Shown: piece by piece, positions 15,249 through 23,392 of the stretch
Position numbering within the stretch: position 1 is the stretch's first letter
Layout: every line of letters starts with the position of its first letter
Source of the DNA: Verrucomicrobiales bacterium
GTDB lineage: Bacteria; Verrucomicrobiota; Verrucomicrobiia; Methylacidiphilales; JAAUTS01
Direction of reading: 5' to 3'
NCBI GenBank assembly: GCA_031265105.1
Contig: JAISDC010000265.1
Location: 1-35,056 of the forward strand
DNA length: 35,056 nucleotides
Made by a program: the position numbers and the translations under genes
The notes under the pieces: model-generated
Databases searched by the model: none
What the model saw: the letters and a program-made list of their open reading frames with translations, nothing else
What the model was told of the DNA's origin: nothing

Positions 15249-18020
15249 ATGAAAACCAACACCTCGCCAATCAAAGAAATCAAAGTCGTCTCCAACACCC
15301 ACTGGGACCGCGAGTTCCGCCGCACGTTCGAGAAAACCCGCCGACGCTTGCTGACGATGCTCGATGTCACGCTCGATATTTTGCGCGACGACCCGCAGTA
15401 CGCCTCGTTCACGATGGACGGTCATGCCATCATGATTGACGATTACCTTGAGATGCGTCCCGAACGCCGCCCGCTGGTGGAGCAACTCATCCGCGCGCGC
15501 CGCCTCATCGTCGGCCCGTATTACACGCTGGCGGAGGAATTCAGCATCGGGCAGGAGCCGCTCGTGCGCAATCTGCTCTTCGGCCGCCGCACGGTGGAGA
15601 AATACGGCGGCCAGACCGGCACCGTCGCCTACACGCCGTCGTCGTGGGGGCAGACCGGCCAGTTGCCGCAAATCCTCGCCGAGTTCGGGCAGAAGTACAT
15701 GATGTTTTATCGCGGCATCTCGCACCATGAGGCGCCCGCCGAGTGGTTGTGGCAGGCGCCCGACGGCACGCGCGTCACCGCCAGCCGCTTCGCCGTGTAC
15801 GCGCGTTACAACTGGTATTATCAAGTCCACCGCCCCGTCACGGTCGGCGCGGTGTTTGACAAGACTTACGACTGGGACGCGCACGATGAGGTGCCGGTCC
15901 GCATCGCCGACGGTTTCGCGGGCGAGGACCTGACGTTCGATTTGCAGGCGCCGGAGTTGAAGTATGACCCGTCGCGCTTGCGGCAGGCCATCGAGGATAT
16001 GCTCGACGCTGAGGGTCAGCATTTCACGACGCCGGTGTTTCTCGCCATGCACGGGCATGACATTTCCGTCGCGCACCCGCTGGAGTCGCAGGTCATCCGC
16101 GACGCGCAAAAATTGTTCAAGGGTAAATATAAAATCGAGCACACTGACCTTGAAGGCTTCTGGGCCGCCGCCGAGCGGCACCTCGACCGCGCGAAGATGA
16201 CCGTGCTCACCGGCGAGCGGCGCTCGTACTTGAAGGAAGGCATGTGGACGTTCCTGTTCCCCGGCACGGTCAGCGCGCGCACGTACTTGAAACAAAAGGA
16301 CTGGGCCGCCACCGCGCGGCTGGTGCGTTACGCGGAGCCGCTCGCGGCGCTGACGGCGGCGCTCGGCGCGGAGTATCCGGCGCGTTACCTGGAGCGCGGC
16401 TGGGCGCTGTTGCTGTCCAACCACACGCACGACGCCAACGGCGGTTGCGCGCCTGACGCGGTGTGCGAGGAAATCGCCGGCCGTTGCGCGAAGGCGTCCG
16501 ACATCGCCGACATCGTCAGCGAGGACGCGATGAATTACGTCGCCAAAAACCTCTCGCCCAAAGGCCAGCCGCAGGGCGCGCAACAAGTCGTGGTCTTCAA
16601 CCCGCTGCCGCTGACGCGCGATGTGGTCGCCGCCGTTGACCTTGAAATCCCCGCGGCGCACGGGGCCAAGGCCGTCGCGCTGGTCGCTGACGCTGACCCA
16701 ACCGTCGCGCGCCAGCCTGTCAGCTTTGAAAAATCCAGCTCGTTCGTGGACAGCATCTGGGACGTGCCGCGCATCGTCAGCTCGCACCGCGTCAAGTTCT
16801 ACGCCAAGTTCACCAAACTCCCCGCGCTCGGCTACCGCGCCTACGCGGTGGTGCCGGAGCGGCAGGCGCTGCGGACGCGCGGCTCGCTGGTGGTGAACGA
16901 CCGCGCGCTGGAAAACGAATTTCTCCGCGCCGAGGTCAACGGCAACGGCACCGTCAGCGTCACTTGCAAAAAGACGGGCCGCGTATATGCCAACTTGAAT
17001 TACCTGACCAGCCAGGGCGAGTGCGGCAACGCGTGGAAGCACGTCGCGCCCGCGTTCGACCGCAAATACAATAGCCTCGGCGTCAGCGCCAGCGTCAGCG
17101 TCAGCGAGAGCGGCCCGCTGGTCGGCGCCATCCGCGCGGCGTTCGACTTCGCCGTGCCCGCTGACTATGGCGACGGCACGGGCCGCAGCGAGACGCTGGT
17201 GCCGCTGCCGGTGCAAATCGAGTACCGTCTGCGCCAGGGCGTACCGCGACTGGAGGTCACCATCAGCGTCAACAACACCGCCAAGGACCATTGGCTGCGC
17301 GCGAATTTCCCCAGCCACCTGCAAGTCACCCACAGCGTCAGCGACACGCACTTCGACGTCATTGCCCGCCCCGTCGCGCTGCCCGACTCGACCGGCTGGG
17401 TCGAGGAGGCGTTCGGCACCCACCCGCTGCAAAGTTTCGTCAGCGTCAGCGACGGCCAGGACTGCCTCGCCGTGCTGCCGCAGGGCTTGTACGAGTACGA
17501 GGTACACGAGGACGACGCGGCGACCGTGGCGCTGACGCTGTTGCGCGCGTGCCGCATCAAGCTCGCCGTCAGCGAGGAAAAACTCACCGAGCTGCCCGAC
17601 CCCGGCATCCAGTGCCCCGGCGCGCAGGTATATCAATACGCCATCGTCGCCGCCGCCGGTGACTGGCGCCGCAACGAATTGCCGTGGCAGGCCGCCGACG
17701 CCGCGCACCCGCCGCGCCTCATCCTCAGCGGTCGCGGCCAGGGCGACCTGCCGGCCGAGGCGGGCCTGTTCACGCTCGACAACCCCGCGCTCATCGTCAG
17801 CGCCGTCAAGCAAGCCGAGGACGGCAGCGGCCTCATCATCCGCCTGTTCAACCCCGTGGAAACCACGCAACGCGCCGCGCTGAAATTCCTGCGCCGGCCC
17901 AAGTCCGCCGCCCGCGTCCGCATGGACGAGAGCGTCATCGCGCCGCTGCCGGTCACCAACGGCAAGGTGGCGCTGACGGTCGCGAAAAAGAAAATCTTCA
18001 CGGTGCGGGTGGTGTTATGA
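15249..18020 (+). CDS. GH38 alpha-mannosidase-like protein, catalytic Asp apparently replaced
   Basis: A 923-residue protein with glycoside hydrolase family 38 organisation: N-terminal catalytic barrel with SNTHWDRE (His18 and Asp20 match the zinc ligands), the middle helical domain with SNHTHDANGGCAPDAV (family zinc-His region), then a C-terminal beta-sandwich (about 450-923). The segment that normally reads P-D-S-F-G followed by Q-x-P-Q-I is here TPSSWGQTGQLPQIL, so by eye alignment the Asp nucleophile and zinc ligand is Ser131 (codon TCG at 15639). There is no signal peptide, so it is probably cytoplasmic. I preferred ATG 15249 over 15231. Its stop overlaps the start of the HAD gene (ATGA), a strong sign of coupled expression. 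Many GTCAGCG words occur in the second half. Confidence 0.87.
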   Translation: MKTNTSPIKEIKVVSNTHWDREFRRTFEKTRRRLLTMLDVTLDILRDDPQYASFTMDGHAIMIDDYLEMRPERRPLVEQLIRARRLIVGPYYTLAEEFSIGQEPLVRNLLFGRRTVEKYGGQTGTVAYTPSSWGQTGQLPQILAEFGQKYMMFYRGISHHEAPAEWLWQAPDGTRVTASRFAVYARYNWYYQVHRPVTVGAVFDKTYDWDAHDEVPVRIADGFAGEDLTFDLQAPELKYDPSRLRQAIEDMLDAEGQHFTTPVFLAMHGHDISVAHPLESQVIRDAQKLFKGKYKIEHTDLEGFWAAAERHLDRAKMTVLTGERRSYLKEGMWTFLFPGTVSARTYLKQKDWAATARLVRYAEPLAALTAALGAEYPARYLERGWALLLSNHTHDANGGCAPDAVCEEIAGRCAKASDIADIVSEDAMNYVAKNLSPKGQPQGAQQVVVFNPLPLTRDVVAAVDLEIPAAHGAKAVALVADADPTVARQPVSFEKSSSFVDSIWDVPRIVSSHRVKFYAKFTKLPALGYRAYAVVPERQALRTRGSLVVNDRALENEFLRAEVNGNGTVSVTCKKTGRVYANLNYLTSQGECGNAWKHVAPAFDRKYNSLGVSASVSVSESGPLVGAIRAAFDFAVPADYGDGTGRSETLVPLPVQIEYRLRQGVPRLEVTISVNNTAKDHWLRANFPSHLQVTHSVSDTHFDVIARPVALPDSTGWVEEAFGTHPLQSFVSVSDGQDCLAVLPQGLYEYEVHEDDAATVALTLLRACRIKLAVSEEKLTELPDPGIQCPGAQVYQYAIVAAAGDWRRNELPWQAADAAHPPRLILSGRGQGDLPAEAGLFTLDNPALIVSAVKQAEDGSGLIIRLFNPVETTQRAALKFLRRPKSAARVRMDESVIAPLPVTNGKVALTVAKKKIFTVRVVL

Positions 18021-19000
18021 ATATTCCCGGTCTCGACGCTGACGCTGAACTCATTGCCAAAAACTTCCTCCCGCTGACGGTGGGCGGTGGCGGTCTATTC
18101 CACGCGGGCAAGGACGGCGTGCTGGCCATCCACACGCCGCTCGACCGCGCCAGCGAGTTGATTGTTTACGCGGACAAGACGCTGGTGTTCATCAATTCCA
18201 AAATGGGCCACCCGGCCATCTACCCGCTGCTCCCCGCGCGGTTCGAGGCGCCCGCCGACGCCGTGCTGATGGACCTCGACGGCACCAGCGTCCACAGCGA
18301 GCACTTCTGGATTTGGGTCATCGAGCAAACCACCGCGCGGTTGCTAGGGAACCCGCGCTTCCAACTCGCCGCTGACGATGAGCCGCACGTCTCCGGCCAC
18401 AGCGTCAGCGAGCACCTCAGTTATTGCGTCGCCAAATACTGCCCCGACAAAAGCGTCGAGGAAGCGCGCGACCATTATTTCGACATCACGCGGCACGAGA
18501 TGGCCGAAATCATGGCCGGTCGCGGCCGCCCCAACGCCTTCGAGCCGGCGCCGGGCCTCGACGAATTTCTCCGCAAGCTCAAGGAGCGCAAAATCAAAAT
18601 CGGCCTCGTCACCTCCGGCTTGTACGAAAAAGCGTGGCCGGAAATTCTCTCCGCCTTCCGCGCGCTGAAGCTGGGCGACCCGCTGGAGTTTTACGACGCC
18701 ATTATCAGCGCCGGCCACGCCATCCGCAAAGGCCAGGCCGGCACGCTGGGCGAACTCGCGCCGAAGCCGCACCCGTGGCTCTACGCCGAGACCGCCCGCG
18801 TCGGCCTCGGCCTCGACCCGGCGCGCCGCCATCGCGTCATCGGCATCGAGGACTCCGGCGCCGGCGTGGTCGCCATCCGGCTGGCCGGCTTCAGCGCCCT
18901 CGGCATCACCGGCGGCAACCTTGCCGCCAGCGGCAACGAGCCATTCCTGCGCGCCAACATCAGCACTCTCACCGACGCGCTGCCGCTGATATTGGGGTAA
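18017..19000 (+). CDS. HAD-superfamily phosphatase or phosphomutase-like hydrolase
   Basis: A 327-residue protein of the beta-phosphoglucomutase-like HAD subfamily. Motif I is MDLDGTSVHSE (Asp86 nucleophile, Asp88 acid/base), motif II GLVTSGLYEKAWPEI, motif III near KPHPWLY, and motif IV GIEDSGAGVVAIRLAG. An N-terminal segment of about 80 residues precedes motif I and is unlike the usual family start; its role is unknown. The start ATG overlaps the GH38-like stop by four bases, so the two are probably translationally coupled, suggesting a sugar-phosphate substrate linked to the glycosidase product. That link is inference. Confidence 0.87.
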   Translation: MNIPGLDADAELIAKNFLPLTVGGGGLFHAGKDGVLAIHTPLDRASELIVYADKTLVFINSKMGHPAIYPLLPARFEAPADAVLMDLDGTSVHSEHFWIWVIEQTTARLLGNPRFQLAADDEPHVSGHSVSEHLSYCVAKYCPDKSVEEARDHYFDITRHEMAEIMAGRGRPNAFEPAPGLDEFLRKLKERKIKIGLVTSGLYEKAWPEILSAFRALKLGDPLEFYDAIISAGHAIRKGQAGTLGELAPKPHPWLYAETARVGLGLDPARRHRVIGIEDSGAGVVAIRLAGFSALGITGGNLAASGNEPFLRANISTLTDALPLILG

Positions 19001-19105
19001 ATGCGAGCTTCATTAACGCAAAGACGCGAAGGGACGAAGGCGCGAAGAATTTTTTTACAGGGAGATCATGGAGTTCATGGAGGTTGTTAAAAAAACTGCG
19101 CCAGC

Positions 19106-19310
19106 ACTGGGAGCGCCGTCGTCCCCGACGGCTGGTTCACCTGCTAAGGTTAGTCTGCCGGCAAGATGCCGGCGCTCCCAGTTTAGACTCCGGCGCCAGC
19201 ACCTGGGAGCGCCGTCGTCCCCGACGGCTGGTTCACCTGCCAGGGTTAGTCTGCCGGCAAGGATGCCGGCGCTCCCAGTGTTTGCCGGCTGGATGCCGGC
19301 GCTCCCAGTG
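19106..19310. repeat. Two direct copies of a 77-bp CTGGGAGCGCCG palindromic repeat, plus a third partial
   Basis: Copy 1 (19106-19182) and copy 2 (about 19203-19280) both run from CTGGGAGCGCCGTCGTCCCC through CGACGGCTGGTTCACCTG to GCCGGCGCTCCCAGT. They differ at a few positions. A third piece (19283-19310) repeats TGCCGGCTGGATGCCGGCG and CTCCCAGTG. Each copy is internally inverted (CTGGGAGCGCCG against CGGCGCTCCCAG) and carries the small hairpin GCCGTCG-TCCC-CGACGGC. This belongs to a repeat type frequent in Verrucomicrobia. A half copy of the 8080/12526 palindrome (about 19051-19080) precedes it. Confidence 0.88.
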
Positions 19311-19497
19311 GCCGACTTTCCACGGTAGATTGCCGACTTTCTACGCTTCCTTGCCGGCATTCCGCGCTAGATTGCCAGCTTTCTACGCTTCCTTGCCAAC
19401 TTTCCACGCTAGATTGCCAGCTTTCTACGCTTCCTTGCCAGCATTCTACGCTTCCTTGCCAGCATTCCGCGCTAGATTGCCAGCATTCTACGGTAGA
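19309..19497. repeat. Nine tandem 21-bp repeats (TTGCCAGCWTTCTACGCTTCC)
   Basis: Units begin at 19309, 19330, 19351, 19372, 19393, 19414, 19435, 19456 and 19477, exactly 21 bp apart. Two alternating flavours are seen: TTGCCAGCTTTCTACGCTTC ending in C, and TTGCCGGCATTCCGCGCTAG ending in A. In one frame the units read as heptapeptides LPAFYAS / LPTFHAR without stops. The tract lies between the HAD gene and gcvP and has no start or family support as a protein. Confidence 0.93.
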
Positions 19498-19622
19498 AAA
19501 TTTGCCTTCCTCGACCCCCAGTCAACTTTCCCAAACGCTTAACCAAATGAAAGACAGGCGGTTGCGAGATTCGAGATTTGAGATTTGAGGTTTGAATTAT
19601 TTCCCGGTAAATTCCCCGGCCT
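19498..19622. other. gcvP upstream region
   Basis: This 125-bp leader holds a degenerate run of GAGATTTGAGATTTGAGGTTT words (about 19571-19595), a simple repeat also echoed before the SGNH gene (AAGATTGAGGATTTAAGATT). I see no glycine riboswitch, although glycine-cleavage genes often have one. A promoter must lie here or in the repeat tract. Confidence 0.5.
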
Positions 19623-22478
19623 ATGCAAATTTCTTCCCCTGACTTGTTCGCTGACCGTCACCTTGGGCCGGATGCCGCGGAGGTGGCGGCGATGTTGGCG
19701 GCGCTGGGCGAGCCGGATTTGGCGACGTTGATCGGCAAGGTGGTGCCGGCGGATATTCGGTTGCCGGGGCCGCCGCTGACGGAGGCGCCGCCGCTGACGG
19801 AGCGGGCGGCGCTGGCGCGGTTGCGCGGGCTGGCGGGGCGCAATCAGGTGTGGCGGTCGCTGATCGGGCAGGGGTATCACGGGACGGTGACGCCGGCGGT
19901 GGTGCGGCGGAATATTTTGGAGAACCCCGGCTGGTACACCGCCTACACGCCGTATCAGGCGGAGATTTCGCAGGGGCGGCTGGAAATGTTGCTGGCGTTC
20001 CAGACGATGATTTGTGAGCTAACCGGCCTCGACATTGCCAACGCCTCGCTGCTCGACGAGTCAACGGCGGCGGCGGAGGCGATGATGATGGCGTTCAATT
20101 TGCGCGGCAAGGGCGCCGGGCGGGATACGTTTTGGGTCGAGGAGCAGGTGCATCCGCAGACGCTGGCGGTGGTGCGGACGCGGGCGGCGGCGCTGGGCAT
20201 CAAGGTCAGCGTCGGCGGGCTGGCGGGGTTCGCGGCGGACGGGCAGGTTTTCGGCGCGCTGGTGCAGTATCCGAATACGCGCGGCGTTGTCAGCGAGTTC
20301 GCGGGGCTGGCGGAGCGGTTGCACGCGGACGGCGCGCTGCTGGCGGTGGCGGCGGATATTTTGGCGCTGACGGTGTTGCCGCCGCCGGCGGGGTTCGGCG
20401 CGGATATTGCGGTGGGCAGCACGCAACGGTTCGGGATGCCGCCGGGGTTCGGCGGGCCGCACGCGGCGTTTTTCGCGACGCGCGATGAGTTCAAGCGGCA
20501 GATGCCGGGGCGGTTGATCGGGGTGTCGCGGGACGCGGACGGTCGGCGCGCGCTGCGGCTGGCGTTGCAGACGCGGGAGCAGCATATTCGCCGCGACAAG
20601 GCGACGAGTAATATTTGCACGGCGCAGGTGTTGCCGGCGGTGATGGCGGCGGCGTACGCGATTTATCACGGGCCGGCGCGGTTGCGGGAGATTGCGCTGC
20701 GGGTGAACGCGCTGACGGTGACGTTGGCGCGGTGTTTGCGGCGGGCCGGGCTGCGCGTCGGCGACGGGGAGTTTTTTGATACGCTGACGGTCGGCGTCAC
20801 GCCGGGGCAACGCGGGGAGATTTTGGCGCGGGCAGCGGCGGCGAAAATCAATTTGCGCGAGTACGCTGACGGTGCGCTGGGGGTGGCGTTGGATGAGTTG
20901 TCGGATGAGGATGAGGTGCGGCGGTTGGCGGGCATTTTTGCCGGGGAGGAAGGTTGGTGTGAGCTGAGTGAGTCAGCGTCAGCGGCAGCTCCCGAACTTG
21001 GCAAACTTGCAACCCTAACCAACTCAACAAATTTTCCCCCGCGCCCGCTGACGTTCATGCGGCAGGAGATTTTCAATCGCCACCACTCGGAGACGGAGCT
21101 GCTGCGGTTTTTGAAGCGGCTGGAGAATATGGATTTGTCGCTGACGCACTCGATGATCGCGCTCGGCTCGTGCACGATGAAGCTGACGGCGACGGCGGAG
21201 ATGCTGCCGGTGACGTGGGCGGAGTTCGCTGATATTCACCCGCTCGCGCCGGCGGGACAGGCGGCGGGTTACGCGGCAATGATTGATGATTTGGAAAACT
21301 GGCTCGCGGCGCTGACCGGTTTCGCCGCCGTCTCATTGCAACCCAACTCCGGCGCGAACGGCGAATATGCCGGCCTGCTGACCATCCGCGCGTGGCACGC
21401 GGCGCAGGGTCACGGTCAGCGGGAGGTCTGCCTCATCCCGAACTCGGCGCACGGGACGAATTTCGCGAGCGCGGCGATGGCGGGGCTGCGGGTGGTGGTG
21501 GTGAATTGCGACGCTGACGGTGCGGTTGACCTGGCGGATTTGCGCGAAAAAGCGGCCGCTGCCGGTGACCGGCTGGCGTGCGCGATGGTGACGTATCCCT
21601 CGACGCACGGGATTTTCGAGGCGCGGATTCGGGAGCTGGTGGCGGTGGTGCACGCCGCCGGCGGGCAGGTGTACATGGACGGGGCGAACATGAACGCGCA
21701 GGTCGGGCTGACGAGTCCGGGGGCGATTGGCGCGGATGTGTGCCATTTGAATTTGCACAAGACCTTTGCGATGCCGCACGGCGGCGGCGGGCCGGGGGTG
21801 GGGCCGATTTGCGTCGCGGAACATTTGCGCGCGTTTCTGCCGGGCAATCCCGCTGAGGGTGAACGCAGTGTCAGCGGGGCGCGTTACGGGAGCGCGGGGG
21901 TGTTGTGCATCCCGTGGATGTATCTGGCGATGATGGGCGGCGACGGGTTGGCGCGGGCGAGCGCGCTGGCGATTTTGAACGCCAACTACGTGGCCAAACG
22001 GCTGGCGGGGCATTATCCGGTGTTGTTCAAGGGCGACGGTTATGTGGCGCACGAGTGTATTTTGGATTTGCGCCCGCTGAAGGTGACGAGCGGGGTGGAG
22101 GCGGAGGATGTGGCGAAGCGGTTGATTGATTACGGCTTTCACGCGCCGACGATGTCGTGGCCGATTCCCGGCACGCTGATGGTGGAGCCGACGGAGAGTG
22201 AGTCGCGGGAGGAGCTGGACCGTTTTTGCGACGCGCTGATCGCGATACGCGGGGAGATTGCGGCAATCGAGGGCGGCGTGTTGGACCGCGCGGATAATCC
22301 GCTGAAGGGCGCGCCGCATCCGGCGGAGTCGGTGCTGGCGGATGAGTGGCGGCGGGCGTATGCGCGCGAGCGCGCCGCTTATCCGCTGCCGGTGTTGCGC
22401 GGGAACAAATATTGGCCGCCGGTGGCGCGGGTGGATAATGTGCATGGCGACCGGAATTTGTGTTGCCGCTGCGCGTGA
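19623..22478 (+). CDS. gcvP: Glycine dehydrogenase (decarboxylating), P-protein
   Basis: PLP enzyme that decarboxylates glycine and passes the aminomethyl group to lipoyl-GcvH. At 951 residues it is the single-chain form in which the two homologous halves (GcvPA and GcvPB of other bacteria) are fused. It starts with [13 protein letters not shown] and has [28 protein letters not shown], and in the C-terminal half [41 protein letters not shown], and [19 protein letters not shown], with PLP-binding Lys713. The start at 19623 is immediately before the conserved N-terminus; no Shine-Dalgarno is apparent. gcvT, gcvH and lpd are absent from the window. Codons are strongly G-ending (GCG, CGG), unlike the C-ending usage of eno or sppA. 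Confidence 0.97.
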   Translation: MQISSPDLFADRHLGPDAAEVAAMLAALGEPDLATLIGKVVPADIRLPGPPLTEAPPLTERAALARLRGLAGRNQVWRSLIGQGYHGTVTPAVVRRNILENPGWYTAYTPYQAEISQGRLEMLLAFQTMICELTGLDIANASLLDESTAAAEAMMMAFNLRGKGAGRDTFWVEEQVHPQTLAVVRTRAAALGIKVSVGGLAGFAADGQVFGALVQYPNTRGVVSEFAGLAERLHADGALLAVAADILALTVLPPPAGFGADIAVGSTQRFGMPPGFGGPHAAFFATRDEFKRQMPGRLIGVSRDADGRRALRLALQTREQHIRRDKATSNICTAQVLPAVMAAAYAIYHGPARLREIALRVNALTVTLARCLRRAGLRVGDGEFFDTLTVGVTPGQRGEILARAAAAKINLREYADGALGVALDELSDEDEVRRLAGIFAGEEGWCELSESASAAAPELGKLATLTNSTNFPPRPLTFMRQEIFNRHHSETELLRFLKRLENMDLSLTHSMIALGSCTMKLTATAEMLPVTWAEFADIHPLAPAGQAAGYAAMIDDLENWLAALTGFAAVSLQPNSGANGEYAGLLTIRAWHAAQGHGQREVCLIPNSAHGTNFASAAMAGLRVVVVNCDADGAVDLADLREKAAAAGDRLACAMVTYPSTHGIFEARIRELVAVVHAAGGQVYMDGANMNAQVGLTSPGAIGADVCHLNLHKTFAMPHGGGGPGVGPICVAEHLRAFLPGNPAEGERSVSGARYGSAGVLCIPWMYLAMMGGDGLARASALAILNANYVAKRLAGHYPVLFKGDGYVAHECILDLRPLKVTSGVEAEDVAKRLIDYGFHAPTMSWPIPGTLMVEPTESESREELDRFCDALIAIRGEIAAIEGGVLDRADNPLKGAPHPAESVLADEWRRAYARERAAYPLPVLRGNKYWPPVARVDNVHGDRNLCCRCA

Positions 22479-22535
22479 GCCGCCGCGGGGCTTTTCGATT
22501 GCGCTCCGGCGGGCCGGCGCTTATGCTGCGTGGCC

Positions 22536-23000
22536 ATGAAATTCATCAGTCTCCTCACCATCATGTGCCTGCCGCTGACAGTCAGTCTCGCCCAGGACAC
22601 GAACAAAGCCATCGCCAACACGGTCAATGAAGTGCGCTTCCTCGAGCAAAACAAACAGCGCGAGGGCGTCAAGGCCACCAAGTCCGGCCTGCAATACGAA
22701 GTCGTCAAGGAAGGCGCCGGCGAGTCCCCCAAACCCAACCACACCGTCACCGTCCACTACGAGGGCAAACTCATCGACGGCACGGTATTCGACAGCTCCT
22801 ACCGGCGCGGCGCGCCCGCCACCTTCGGCGTCACGCAGGTGATAGCCGGCTGGACCGAGGGCCTGCAACTGATGAAACCCGGCGCGACTTACCTGTTTTA
22901 TATCCCGGCCAAGCTGGCCTACGGCGCGCGGGGCGCCGGGGATAAAATCGGGCCGAACGAGTGCCTGATTTTCAAGGTTGAATTGCTCTCCGTGCGGTAG
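22536..23000 (+). CDS. FKBP-type peptidyl-prolyl cis-trans isomerase, exported
   Basis: A 154-residue protein with an N-terminal signal peptide (MKFISLLTIMCLPLTVSLAQ), a short linker, and one FKBP domain: TKSGLQYEVVKEGAGESPKP, VTVHYEGKLIDGTVFDSSYR, VTQVIAGWTEGLQLMKPGAT, FYIPAKLAYGARG and ECLIFKVELLSV. Its likely site is the periplasm, where it would help fold exported proteins such as the autotransporter downstream. ATG 22536 begins a proper signal peptide; a GTG two codons upstream is possible. It begins 57 bp after gcvP. A large hairpin repeat follows the stop. Confidence 0.94.
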   Translation: MKFISLLTIMCLPLTVSLAQDTNKAIANTVNEVRFLEQNKQREGVKATKSGLQYEVVKEGAGESPKPNHTVTVHYEGKLIDGTVFDSSYRRGAPATFGVTQVIAGWTEGLQLMKPGATYLFYIPAKLAYGARGAGDKIGPNECLIFKVELLSVR

Positions 23001-23002
23001 TT

Positions 23003-23090
23003 TTTTTTAACCACGGATGGACACCGATGCACACGGATAAAAAAAACAAATAAACCATCCGTGTTCATTAGTGTTCATCCGTGGTTAAAA
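23003..23090. repeat. CCACGGATG palindrome after the FKBP gene
   Basis: The left arm (23003-23038, TTTTTTTAACCACGGATGGA then CACCGATGCACACGGAT) pairs with the right arm (about 23056-23090, ATCCGTGTTCATTAGTGTTC then ATCCGTGGTTAAAA). It lies directly after the FKBP stop and can serve as its terminator. It belongs to the CCACGGATG dispersed repeat family common in these genomes. Confidence 0.75.
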
Positions 23091-23392
23091 AAAACGAAAA
23101 AACCCTTGCGCAAGTCCATCAGATTCCATATCGTCACCCCGTCAAATCGTCCAATCGAGTTGTCAAAACCCGCTGAAGATGAACAAGATCAGTCATAACG
23201 TAAGTGAACCGCGCTCACGCGCTCACGCGCTCACGCGCTCACGCGCTCACAGCATGACTTCTGCCCTGACTCTTTAATTTTTCCAGGGAGTTTTGCCCGC
23301 TTTATTCCCCATCCGGCAGCACTCCGGCGTTTCATAACACGTCCCCACTCTATCACCGTCAGCGCCACCTTCGTGGCCGGAGTTAACCCTTT
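23091..23392. other. Autotransporter upstream region
   Basis: This 302-bp gap carries no gene. It contains five perfect copies of an 8-bp repeat (listed separately), one ACCGTCAGCG word (23355-23364), and the sequence CTTCGTGGCCGGAGTT (about 23368-23383), which also occurs near 2577-2592 before the 3' end of the PEP-CTERM gene. The promoter of the autotransporter must be here but I cannot assign it. Confidence 0.5.
23211..23250. repeat. Five tandem copies of GCGCTCAC
   Basis: Five exact 8-bp units run without interruption, 142 bp upstream of the autotransporter start. A short perfect array of this kind is prone to slippage, so copy number could vary between cells and affect promoter spacing. 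Confidence 0.95.

Noticed and set aside
15138-17870. A 910-codon open frame on the minus strand
   Set aside because: It lies fully antisense to the GH38-like gene and has no recognisable motifs; high GC removes stops in the antisense frame. The same applies to the 647-codon antisense frame at 28123-30066.
18424-19542. A 372-codon frame running through the HAD gene into the 21-bp repeats, encoding LPAFYAS heptapeptides
   Set aside because: The first half is out of frame with a clear HAD gene and is low-complexity Arg-rich; nothing supports translation of the repeats.
19498-19622. Glycine riboswitch before gcvP
   Set aside because: I could not find paired aptamer cores; the leader is a simple GAGATTT-type repeat.
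2577-23383. Shared CTTCGTGGCCGGAGTT near both surface-protein genes (2577 and 23368)
   Set aside because: It is a short match within the common TTCGTGG repeat family; the two copies lie at different ends of their genes, so a shared regulatory site is unlikely.
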